Shown here one piece after another: positions 20,866 through 32,700 of a stretch of 64,000 nt of DNA (position 1 is the first letter of the stretch; the number at the start of each line of letters is the position of its first letter). Where the stretch lies: NCBI GenBank assembly GCA_033977485.1, contig CM066984.1:47847600-47911599 (forward strand). Reading direction: 5' to 3'. Under the pieces are notes generated by a model. That model did not search any database and was not told the DNA's origin. It saw nothing but the letters and a program-made list of their open reading frames with translations. Origin of the DNA: Hydrangea macrophylla. Its lineage: Eukaryota; Streptophyta; Magnoliopsida; Cornales; Hydrangeaceae. The position numbers were made by a program, and so were the translations under genes.

Positions 20866-23015
20866 GCTATGTGGCTAAGACGAGGGCATTCCAATATTCC
20901 AGCGGAATTCCATATATATGGACCCAAACAGGGACAGTAGCAGGGACTTCCTTATCAAGCACCATCCCAGTGCGCCAATTTCGAAGAACGATGGGCTGTC
21001 CAAAACATGCCAAGGACCATTCTCCAGCACTGCTTCACTTTCTTCACTGGAGTTGAACTTGAAAATATAGTGGCCCGAATCTGTTGCAAGCATGTCATTC
21101 AATCCTTTTTTAGCCCAGTGTCTTGAAGTAGCATTTTTAACAAGAGTGTAGGGCAGCCTTTTGCTAATAAAATACCCCACAAGGGTATTGTCCCAAGCCC
21201 TACTGCCCTGAGTAGTGAGATCCTCAGAGAGTTTCAACAGTTTTCTATCTGAACCCTCCTTGGGTTTAATATAGCTGAGTTTGACATTTGATGGTTCAGC
21301 CTTTCTGACTAAAGAAGCCCATGAAGTTTGGGGGGAAAATGTTGCCTTGTTGACATTAGCAATCGGGCTGGGGCCAGTGGAATTGACATGGCTAGTGGGT
21401 GGGGCCAAAGATGAAAGGGAAATTTGACCTCCCTCTTCCAGAGGTTTTTGGGTATGAGAGTGGGTTCCACAGTTGAAAACTGCAGCACTAACCACATGAT
21501 CATCAGCTTTTGCCCCGCGGTTCAAGTGGGAAAGTAATCCAATACTTTGCTGCACGCGGGGCACCACCAGACAAAGTGCCGGGTTTGTAGGAGCCCATGT
21601 GACTACCAGCGCTGGGGGTTGCGGGAATTTGGGCTGTGCCCATGTGCGTAGATGGGGCAACAGTAGAAGGAATAGTGACCGCTTGGTTAATGGAACAAGG
21701 GCCCGCCAGATTTTGCATAAATTGGCCTGCTTCGAGGTGTCACTGCCAGATTGTGCCACGTGGGAAGTGCTACCGATCAAACTAGTAGCATGTGTGTATG
21801 GGCTAACCCCAGCAATAGGAGCATGACTACATGATGAAGACACGGCTAGAGGGCTGTAACCCGTGTGCGCATGTGCCTGTATAGTAGGAGTCATACCATC
21901 CTTGGGAGTAGCATTATTTAAATCAGAGTACAATTGACCAAGTGGTAAAGGAGTGTAGCCTACGCAAGGGGCATCCACATGGTCAGCATTCTCAAGGCCA
22001 GCAGACAAGGCGCCGGGTATCAAGGAAGAATTGCTGCTTTGTACAGGGGGACTTGCTTTAGCATGTGAGTGGGATCCACCGTTGGGCACAGCAGAGCTAC
22101 CCACGTGGCTTTCAGCTTTTGCCCCTTGGTCCAAGTGGGCAGTTGAGCCCAACATGCCTGCACGCGCATAGATGCATCACCAGATAATGCACCGGGTTCG
22201 TAGGAGCCCATGTGATTAACAGCAGCCTTTTGCAAGGACACTGCCCCTTCACGTGATTCATCCATAGTTGTGAGAATATCTCGTTGGGCTCAATATTAGT
22301 AGGGAGGTGGGTCCCAACCTGAACAAACTCCTTCGAGGCATAAACTTGGTTACTTTTTGGATCAAAAGGAGTAGATTCAGCTTCTTCATTAGCCCCCCCA
22401 CTCGTACTATTGGATATAGATTTAAGCTTCAAGAGTTCACATTCCAACTCAGCAATACGCCTTAGGGAATCCAGCTCAACCATGTTTTCCATAGCTTTCG
22501 TTTCCCTTGAAATTCCAGTAATGATCTTTCTGCCACTCTCACTATCCTTAGAGAGCACAACAATTTCATCATTGGTCAATCCAACCATTTCAGAAGGAGA
22601 AGGATTTGAGATGATGAAGCCATGACCAGGAGCCTCTCCAACGCTCACACATTTCATCTTAATTGTTTGGACCACTGCTTCACTTTGGGCCACTTCTCCA
22701 TTAACAGTCTTTTTCTTTCTCTTAAGGATCTCATTAGAGTCTTGAAGAGATTTAAATGAGGTACCTTCATCTTGGTCACACACAACTCTAGCAACTTTAA
22801 TGGAGAGATCTTCTACCCAATCTTCATGTAACTCAATATCCTCATCAGAAAAGCCATGTGAAGTATTCTCCAAGCCATCCATTAAACTTTTAAATCCATG
22901 AGTGATTCTTTTGTTAAGATCATTTGTATTCCTTATCTTAGTAACTGGAGAATCATTGAGAGCTTTAGGAGAAGTGTAAGCTCTATTCAAGACATGAACA
23001 TTAGCTTCTTTAAGA

Positions 23016-24050
23016 TTTTTTTTTTTCGGAAAATGGTAAATCAATTCCAAAAAAGGGATGTACACATGTACAATACCCCAGGATAGACAACAAGCCCAAA
23101 GCAAAAGGACATGTGGCAAAGTAAACCACAGAAATAGCCACATTAGGCAAAAAGAAAATCACATGTCAACCAACTCAAAATTGCTAAGAAACCCCCATCA
23201 AAACAATTACAAAAAGAAAAAGTACAAATTGACTACAAAATTAATGTCAGTTAACCAGTAAAGCTTGGAGTTGGTTGTGTCATTTCCATTTGGTACTAAT
23301 CTGGGCATAAACTTGTGAGACAAAGGTCTTTAGTAATTGTTCCTTTGGAGTAGAAGAATTATTGAAAGTTCTGTTATTCCTCTCCTTCCACAGACCATAT
23401 ATAGTAACGCCTAGGCAAATTCTGGGAATCATGTGTTGGGGAGTGTCCCCCTTCCAATGTTGGGTCATCCAGCATACTATACTATCCCAGGGAGTGCTGT
23501 TCCAATCCAGATTACATCTCAACATCAATTCCTGCCAAATGAAAGAAGAGTATTCACACTCAAAGAAAAGATGGTCATGGGAGTCCATTTGACTAAGACA
23601 TAAAGCACATGCTAAGGGACCAGGAGTAAAATTACAAATTCTATCCTGAGTAGCAAGTCTTTTTTGGATGGCAATCCATAAGATGAAGTTTTGTCTAGGA
23701 GTGCATCCAGAGTACCAAGCAAAAGGGTGCCAGGGGACAGATGGATGAGAAGGTCTAATATGGTTCCAAACGTGGGAAAAATTAAATTTACCATTTGGAG
23801 AGGTTGTCCATTCAATTTTATCAAGTAACCCAGTAGGTTTATAAAAGTTGGACAAAGTTTCTCTAACTTCATTAAGTCCAATGGAATTTGAGGAAGGCCA
23901 ATTCCAATCAAGATGAGATATAATCGTTGTCACTTTCGCATTAGAAGCTATAGCAGCATCATAGGCAATACGGCTAGTGTACTTCTCAAACAACGGCCCA
24001 CAAGGGAGCCAATTATCAAGCCATAGGGAAGTATGTAAACCATTTCCTAT
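23016..24050 (-). pseudogene. LINE G ORF2 C-terminus (zf-RVT) and 3' UTR
   Basis: Encodes IGNGLHTSLWLDNW, the zf-RVT block (FTPGPLACALCLSQM, HDHLFFECEYSSFIWQ) and WKERNNRTF. An in-frame TGA follows TKWK at 23280-23282, about 12 codons before the expected end. The 3' UTR holds the tail (ccccaggata at about 23081) and poly(A). It is separated from its upstream codons at about 47100 by LINE N. Confidence 0.8.
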
Positions 24051-24353
24051 TTTTTTTTCTTCGGAAAATGGTAAATATATTCCAAAAAGAGGGATGTACA
24101 AACTGTACAAAGGGCATACCCCAGGATAATACAATGAGCTCAAAACATGAGGACATGAGGCTAATCTAGCAACTTGACCTAAAAAAAAAACAAAAAACAA
24201 AAAACATGGACCTGCCTTACAGGAAAAACCAACAAGAAAATTCAAAGGCATACAACTTGCACCTTGAAGGCAAACCAACCATCCAAGGCAAACCTAAAGA
24301 GAAAAAGCTAATAGCACAATACGCAGAAAAAGAAACCCCACGGACCGTTAGGA

Positions 24354-25574
24354 TCAATTACAAATAATCCTATCAAAATTTGAATGGTTACTCCATTTCA
24401 CCCTGATTTGCGCATTAACTTGAGAAATTAGGTTCATCAGAAGAATTTCTTTAGCATTGGAGGTGTTCCTGAACGACCTATAGTTTCTCTCCTTCCATAT
24501 TCCATAGACTGCCACTCCAAGACATATTTTAGGTATCACATGTTGGCTTGAATTGCCATTTAGCCTTTGAGTCATAGAATCTAGAGTGTCAATCCAGTTT
24601 TGACCTTGCCAGTGCAATCCACATCTATTCATCAGTCCCTGCCACACAAAAGATGAAAAAGAGCAGGCAAAAAATAAGTGATCATGTGTTTCCATATGCT
24701 CATGACAAAACATGCAAGCTAATGGTCCAGGAGTAAAATTAGAGATTCTATCATGTGTAGAAAGTCGATTTTGGGCAGCTAACCAAAGAACTACGCTTTG
24801 TCTGGGAATACACCCAGAGAACCACACAGTATTATACCATGGCACCACAGGATGATGTATCCTCAAATGGTCCCAAATAAGAAAAAGTGTTAAATGCACC
24901 ATTAGGGGTTATAGTCCATTTCACAATATCGATACAACTTTTAGGTTTATGGAAATTTGACAAAACATTTCTAACTTCATTAATTTCAATGGAATTGGAG
25001 CCAGGCCAATTCCAGTCCAAACCCCTAATGATGCTGCTAACTTTAGCATTAACATTAATTGCAGAGTCATAAACAATTCTATCAGAGTATTTATCCAACA
25101 AAGGACCCAAGGGAAGCCAATTATCAAACCAGAGAGAAGTATGGTTACCATTACCAATGCAATGAATTAGTAATGGTTTGGCTATTTCTCTAAGTTTTAA
25201 TAACTTCCTCCAATACCATGAGCATTGGGAAGGAATTTTGGCTTGCCAAAGGTTCTTATCTTTTAGCATGTACTTGTGGATCCACTTGTTCCAGAGGGAT
25301 ATATTGGTCGGGTCCAATATATTCCCAATATGTCTCAGATTCAAAACAGTATTGACCAAAAAGACATCTTTAAAACCCAAACCCCCTTCCTTTTTTGGTC
25401 TACAGACTTTATCCCAGGCTACTTTAGCTCCCGAAATTTTATCTGTCTTGCCAGACCAAAGAAATCTAGCCATTGATTGGGAAACTTGCTTGAGAACTCC
25501 TTTAGGCAATACAAACATTCCTGTCGAGTAGATTTGAATCCCTGTCAAGACCGAGCTAATGAGTTGGGCCCTCC
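24354..25574 (-). pseudogene. LINE N ORF2, C-terminal part
   Basis: Continues RAQLISSVLTGIQIYSTGMFVLPKG. It then carries the connector and zf-RVT region (WTITPNGAFN, FTPGPLACMFCHEHM, HDHLFFACSFSSFVWQ) to the stop near 24357. A frameshift near 24870-24900 splits it in two frames. The first half (44418-46814) lies on the far side of the array. Confidence 0.8.
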
Positions 25575-25579
25575 CTGCA
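25575..25579. repeat. Target site duplication CTGCA, left of array
   Basis: CTGCA precedes the first LTR (TGATG at 25580), and an identical CTGCA at 44413-44417 follows the last LTR (CATCA at 44408-44412). Removing the array and one copy restores the LINE codons SYAG/RAQL. The duplication therefore belongs to the array as a whole. Confidence 0.92.
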
Positions 25580-26340
25580 TGATGCGAACCTCAATAATTT
25601 GTATTGAGACCCAACAACAAAATTGACATGTTTACCCAGAAAAGCTAAAATCAGATTGTTGTGATAGTGAACCCGTGACCCAACGCCTATAAAGAGACGC
25701 AAACCACGGGTATTCCAAAGATTAGTGAAGACCGCCACAATCAGATGCGGAAGGCTGATTGATAAGTCATGGTGTGTGAAGACGCCACAATCAGATGCGA
25801 AAGGCTGATTGATAAGTCAAAAATTGTGTTCTGTGAAGAACAAGGGGGAGGAGCAAAGCTCAACTTCAGAATTGTGTTTAATCCATTATATAAATCTGCC
25901 CATACAAAGGAGTATATATAGGATTGGAACAACCCTCCAACCATAGGGATAAATGCAAGTTGTTGGAACAACCCTCCAACCATAGGAAATAAATGCAAGT
26001 AGTTGGAACATCCTCCCAACCATAGGAAATAAAGCTACCACGTTTTTTAACATAGACTTATACAAAAAAAGTAGTTTAACTCATTAAAAACACATAGAAA
26101 CATGAACAAACTCCCAACTACCAACTATAAAACATAAATAGCCATATCTTGGAAGTTATATTCAGCCCATTATTCTTCCACATGCATAAATATGATTAGG
26201 AAATATAATCAGCCCTATCTTCTTCAAATTTATGCCCAATTAATAAGATCAACCCAAAAAAATGCCACCTTGATCTTCTTGGATTCTCCATTTATAATCA
26301 GCCCAATTCAGCCCATTAAGTGCTTCCTTGATTCTCATCA
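25580..26340 (-). repeat. Array LTR 1 (outer left, 761 bp)
   Basis: Minus-strand 3' outer LTR. On the minus strand it starts TGATGAGAATCAAGG, where another frame encodes RIKEALNGL, a relic of the pol C-terminus. A TATA-like CTATATATACT lies at 25921-25911. A minisatellite of three about 37-bp repeats (ttggaacaaccctccaacca) covers about 25925-26030, and a tandem duplication of about 50 bp (gccacaatcagatgcg) covers about 25734-25820. A private base near 25597 (aataatttg) distinguishes it from the other copies. Confidence 0.9.
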
Positions 26341-26708
26341 TTCTCCCTCTCTTCAAAGGATTCGTCCTCGAATCCATGAAAAGGAAATGCATGATAATTT
26401 TTGTTTTTATTTTTTTGAAGTGCACGACTCAACACAAGAAAAAAAAATCATACTTTTTTTTTTGGTAACTCTTTGTGCACGACACAATACAACAAGAATA
26501 AGAACACGAACAAGAACAAGATATGAAGAACACAACGATCAGAATATATTTTTTTTTTAAGAACACGATGACACAGAACATAAAAAAAAAAGATCAGATT
26601 TTTTTTTTTTTGAGAATAAATTTTTTTAAGAACACGATGACACAAACAAAGACACAAAAACAAAATGGATAGATAATCTGATTTTAGAGCCTGAGCTCTG
26701 ATACCAAA
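26341..26708 (-). mobile_element. Array internal region 1 (type example): PPT, leader, PBS
   Basis: PPT GAAGAGAGGGAGAA (minus strand) at 26341-26354 abuts the LTR. It sits in remnant codons FEEREN that align with FEERGN of the gypsy pol. Next come T-runs and gaacacgatgacac repeats like the gypsy leader. The PBS TGGTATCAGAGC (minus) is at 26706-26695, two bases from LTR 2. About 5 kb of gag-pol expected here is absent, so replication would need proteins from a relative. The other 15 internals repeat this plan. Confidence 0.88.
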
Positions 26709-29700
26709 TGATGCGAACCTCAATAACTTGTATTGAGACCCAACAACAAAATTGACATGTTTACCCAGAAAAGCTAAAATCAGATTGTTGTGATAGTGAA
26801 CCCGTGACCCAACGCCTATAAAGAGACGCAAACCACGGGTATTCCAAAGATTAGTGAAGACCGCCACAATCAGATGCGGAAGGCTGATTGATAAGTCATG
26901 GTGTGTGAAGACGCCACAATCAGATGCGAAAGGCTGATTGATAAGTCAAAAATTGTGTTCTGTGAAGAACAAGGGGGAGGAGCAAAGCTCAACTTCAGAA
27001 TTGTGTTTAATCCATTATATAAATCTGCCCATACAAAGGAGTATATATAGGATTGGAACAACCCTCCAACCATAGGGATAAATGCAAGTTGTTGGAACAA
27101 CCCTCCAACCATAGGAAATAAATGCAAGTAGTTGGAACATCCTCCCAACCATAGGAAATAAAGCTACCACGTTTTTTAACATAGACTTATACAAAAAAAG
27201 TAGTTTAACTCATTAAAAACACATAGAAACATGAACAAACTCCCAACTACCAACTATAAAACATAAATAGCCATATCTTGGAAGTTATATTCAGCCCATT
27301 ATTCTTCCACATGCATAAATATGATTAGGAAATATAATCAGCCCTATCTTCTTCAAATTTATGCCCAATTAATAAGATCAACCCAAAAAAATGCCACCTT
27401 GATCTTCTTGGATTCTCCATTTATAATCAGCCCAATTCAGCCCATTAAGTGCTTCCTTGATTCTCATCATTCTCCCTCTCTTCAAAGGATTCGTCCTCGA
27501 ATCCATGAAAAGGAAATGCATGATAATTTTTGTTTTTATTTTTTTGAAGTGCACGACTCAACACAAGAAAAAAAAATCATACTTTTTTTTTTGGTAACTC
27601 TTTGTGCACGACACAATACAACAAGAATAAGAACACGAACAAGAACAAGATATGAAGAACACAACGATCAGAATATATTTTTTTTTTAAGAACACGATGA
27701 CACAGAACATAAAAAAAAAAGATCAGATTTTTTTTTTTTTTTGAGAATAAATTTTTTTAAGAACACGATGACACAAACAAAGACACAAAAACAAAATGGA
27801 TAGATAATCTGATTTTAGAGCCTGAGCTCTGATACCAAATGATGCGAACCTCAATAACTTGTATTGAGACCCAACAACAAAATTGACATGTTTACCCAGA
27901 AAAGCTAAAATCAGATTGTTGTGATAGTGAACCCGTGACCCAACGCCTATAAAGAGACGCAAACCACGGGTATTCCAAAGATTAGTGAAGACCGCCACAA
28001 TCAGATGCGGAAGGCTGATTGATAAGTCATGGTGTGTGAAGACGCCACAATCAGATGCGAAAGGCTGATTGATAAGTCAAAAATTGTGTTCTGTGAAGAA
28101 CAAGGGGGAGGAGCAAAGCTCAACTTCAGAATTGTGTTTAATCCATTATATAAATCTGCCCATACAAAGGAGTATATATAGGATTGGAACAACCCTCCAA
28201 CCATAGGGATAAATGCAAGTTGTTGGAACAACCCTCCAACCATAGGAAATAAATGCAAGTAGTTGGAACATCCTCCCAACCATAGGAAATAAAGCTACCA
28301 CGTTTTTTAACATAGACTTATACAAAAAAAGTAGTTTAACTCATTAAAAACACATAGAAACATGAACAAACTCCCAACTACCAACTATAAAACATAAATA
28401 GCCATATCTTGGAAGTTATATTCAGCCCATTATTCTTCCACATGCATAAATATGATTAGGAAATATAATCAGCCCTATCTTCTTCAAATTTATGCCCAAT
28501 TAATAAGATCAACCCAAAAAAATGCCACCTTGATCTTCTTGGATTCTCCATTTATAATCAGCCCAATTCAGCCCATTAAGTGCTTCCTTGATTCTCATCA
28601 TTCTCCCTCTCTTCAAAGGATTCGTCCTCGAATCCATGAAAAGGAAATGCATGATAATTTTTGTTTTTATTTTTTTGAAGTGCACGACTCAACACAAGAA
28701 AAAAAAATCATACTTTTTTTTTTGGTAACTCTTTGTGCACGACACAATACAACAAGAATAAGAACACGAACAAGAACAAGATATGAAGAACACAACGATC
28801 AGAATATATTTTTTTTTTAAGAACACGATGACACAGAACATAAAAAAAAAAGATCAGATTTTTTTTTTTTTTTGAGAATAAATTTTTTTAAGAACACGAT
28901 GACACAAACAAAGACACAAAAACAAAATGGATAGATAATCTGATTTTAGAGCCTGAGCTCTGATACCAAATGATGCGAACCTCAATAACTTGTATTGAGA
29001 CCCAACAACAAAATTGACATGTTTACCCAGAAAAGCTAAAATCAGATTGTTGTGATAGTGAACCCGTGACCCAACGCCTATAAAGAGACGCAAACCACGG
29101 GTATTCCAAAGATTAGTGAAGACCGCCACAATCAGATGCGGAAGGCTGATTGATAAGTCATGGTGTGTGAAGACGCCACAATCAGATGCGAAAGGCTGAT
29201 TGATAAGTCAAAAATTGTGTTCTGTGAAGAACAAGGGGGAGGAGCAAAGCTCAACTTCAGAATTGTGTTTAATCCATTATATAAATCTGCCCATACAAAG
29301 GAGTATATATAGGATTGGAACAACCCTCCAACCATAGGGATAAATGCAAGTTGTTGGAACAACCCTCCAACCATAGGAAATAAATGCAAGTAGTTGGAAC
29401 ATCCTCCCAACCATAGGAAATAAAGCTACCACGTTTTTTAACATAGACTTATACAAAAAAAGTAGTTTAACTCATTAAAAACACATAGAAACATGAACAA
29501 ACTCCCAACTACCAACTATAAAACATAAATAGCCATATCTTGGAAGTTATATTCAGCCCATTATTCTTCCACATGCATAAATATGATTAGGAAATATAAT
29601 CAGCCCTATCTTCTTCAAATTTATGCCCAATTAATAAGATCAACCCAAAAAAATGCCACCTTGATCTTCTTGGATTCTCCATTTATAATCAGCCCAATTC

Positions 29701-32700
29701 AGCCCATTAAGTGCTTCCTTGATTCTCATCATTCTCCCTCTCTTCAAAGGATTCGTCCTCGAATCCATGAAAAGGAAATGCATGATAATTTTTGTTTTTA
29801 TTTTTTTGAAGTGCACGACTCAACACAAGAAAAAAAAATCATACTTTTTTTTTTGGTAACTCTTTGTGCACGACACAATACAACAAGAATAAGAACACGA
29901 ACAAGAACAAGATATGAAGAACACAACGATCAGAATATATTTTTTTTTTAAGAACACGATGACACAGAACATAAAAAAAAAAGATCAGATTTTTTTTTTT
30001 TTTGAGAATAAATTTTTTTAAGAACACGATGACACAAACAAAGACACAAAAACAAAATGGATAGATAATCTGATTTTAGAGCCTGAGCTCTGATACCAAA
30101 TGATGCGAACCTCAATAACTTGTATTGAGACCCAACAACAAAATTGACATGTTTACCCAGAAAAGCTAAAATCAGATTGTTGTGATAGTGAACCCGTGAC
30201 CCAACGCCTATAAAGAGACGCAAACCACGGGTATTCCAAAGATTAGTGAAGACCGCCACAATCAGATGCGGAAGGCTGATTGATAAGTCATGGTGTGTGA
30301 AGACGCCACAATCAGATGCGAAAGGCTGATTGATAAGTCAAAAATTGTGTTCTGTGAAGAACAAGGGGGAGGAGCAAAGCTCAACTTCAGAATTGTGTTT
30401 AATCCATTATATAAATCTGCCCATACAAAGGAGTATATATAGGATTGGAACAACCCTCCAACCATAGGGATAAATGCAAGTTGTTGGAACAACCCTCCAA
30501 CCATAGGAAATAAATGCAAGTAGTTGGAACATCCTCCCAACCATAGGAAATAAAGCTACCACGTTTTTTAACATAGACTTATACAAAAAAAGTAGTTTAA
30601 CTCATTAAAAACACATAGAAACATGAACAAACTCCCAACTACCAACTATAAAACATAAATAGCCATATCTTGGAAGTTATATTCAGCCCATTATTCTTCC
30701 ACATGCATAAATATGATTAGGAAATATAATCAGCCCTATCTTCTTCAAATTTATGCCCAATTAATAAGATCAACCCAAAAAAATGCCACCTTGATCTTCT
30801 TGGATTCTCCATTTATAATCAGCCCAATTCAGCCCATTAAGTGCTTCCTTGATTCTCATCATTCTCCCTCTCTTCAAAGGATTCGTCCTCGAATCCATGA
30901 AAAGGAAATGCATGATAATTTTTGTTTTTATTTTTTTGAAGTGCACGACTCAACACAAGAAAAAAAAATCATACTTTTTTTTTTGGTAACTCTTTGTGCA
31001 CGACACAATACAACAAGAATAAGAACACGAACAAGAACAAGATATGAAGAACACAACGATCAGAATATATTTTTTTTTTAAGAACACGATGACACAGAAC
31101 ATAAAAAAAAAAGATCAGATTTTTTTTTTTTTTTGAGAATAAATTTTTTTAAGAACACGATGACACAAACAAAGACACAAAAACAAAATGGATAGATAAT
31201 CTGATTTTAGAGCCTGAGCTCTGATACCAAATGATGCGAACCTCAATAACTTGTATTGAGACCCAACAACAAAATTGACATGTTTACCCAGAAAAGCTAA
31301 AATCAGATTGTTGTGATAGTGAACCCGTGACCCAACGCCTATAAAGAGACGCAAACCACGGGTATTCCAAAGATTAGTGAAGACCGCCACAATCAGATGC
31401 GGAAGGCTGATTGATAAGTCATGGTGTGTGAAGACGCCACAATCAGATGCGAAAGGCTGATTGATAAGTCAAAAATTGTGTTCTGTGAAGAACAAGGGGG
31501 AGGAGCAAAGCTCAACTTCAGAATTGTGTTTAATCCATTATATAAATCTGCCCATACAAAGGAGTATATATAGGATTGGAACAACCCTCCAACCATAGGG
31601 ATAAATGCAAGTTGTTGGAACAACCCTCCAACCATAGGAAATAAATGCAAGTAGTTGGAACATCCTCCCAACCATAGGAAATAAAGCTACCACGTTTTTT
31701 AACATAGACTTATACAAAAAAAGTAGTTTAACTCATTAAAAACACATAGAAACATGAACAAACTCCCAACTACCAACTATAAAACATAAATAGCCATATC
31801 TTGGAAGTTATATTCAGCCCATTATTCTTCCACATGCATAAATATGATTAGGAAATATAATCAGCCCTATCTTCTTCAAATTTATGCCCAATTAATAAGA
31901 TCAACCCAAAAAAATGCCACCTTGATCTTCTTGGATTCTCCATTTATAATCAGCCCAATTCAGCCCATTAAGTGCTTCCTTGATTCTCATCATTCTCCCT
32001 CTCTTCAAAGGATTCGTCCTCGAATCCATGAAAAGGAAATGCATGATAATTTTTGTTTTTATTTTTTTGAAGTGCACGACTCAACACAAGAAAAAAAAAT
32101 CATACTTTTTTTTTTGGTAACTCTTTGTGCACGACACAATACAACAAGAATAAGAACACGAACAAGAACAAGATATGAAGAACACAACGATCAGAATATA
32201 TTTTTTTTTTAAGAACACGATGACACAGAACATAAAAAAAAAAGATCAGATTTTTTTTTTTTTTTGAGAATAAATTTTTTTAAGAACACGATGACACAAA
32301 CAAAGACACAAAAACAAAATGGATAGATAATCTGATTTTAGAGCCTGAGCTCTGATACCAAATGATGCGAACCTCAATAACTTGTATTGAGACCCAACAA
32401 CAAAATTGACATGTTTACCCAGAAAAGCTAAAATCAGATTGTTGTGATAGTGAACCCGTGACCCAACGCCTATAAAGAGACGCAAACCACGGGTATTCCA
32501 AAGATTAGTGAAGACCGCCACAATCAGATGCGGAAGGCTGATTGATAAGTCATGGTGTGTGAAGACGCCACAATCAGATGCGAAAGGCTGATTGATAAGT
32601 CAAAAATTGTGTTCTGTGAAGAACAAGGGGGAGGAGCAAAGCTCAACTTCAGAATTGTGTTTAATCCATTATATAAATCTGCCCATACAAAGGAGTATAT

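Larger units (their letters stand above)
15084..23015 (-). mobile_element. LINE 'H', minus strand, carrying LINE K and LINE L
   Basis: ORF1 runs from 23015 leftward, broken by LINE L (19774-20865) and LINE K (18425-19454), to the TAATGA overlap at 17481. ORF2 runs from 17479 to 15084, where LINE A is inserted in the codons for SYAGR. The 3' part is outside the window. The frame is damaged in both ORFs. The right edge abuts the poly(A) of LINE G at 23016. Confidence 0.75.
17479..23015 (-). pseudogene. LINE H ORF1 in pieces (DUF4283, zinc knuckle)
   Basis: Segments 23015-20879, 19773-19471 and 18424-17479 read as one ORF1 once K, L and their TSDs are ignored. The N-terminal part has SLQDSNEILKRKKKT and a Glu/Leu-rich, coiled-coil-like stretch near 22430-22500. 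The linker has imperfect duplicated Gly/His/Ser blocks at 21300-22260, with a frame change near 22120-22260. DUF4283 is at 20940-21210 (NTLVGYFISKRLP, LATDSGHYIF). The zinc knuckle CAKCKRFGHDC is at about 19530-19562. The tail GSSGKRKQSHNRF ends in TAA at 17481. A gypsy LTR tip lies in the C-terminal part (18050-18212). Confidence 0.7.
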
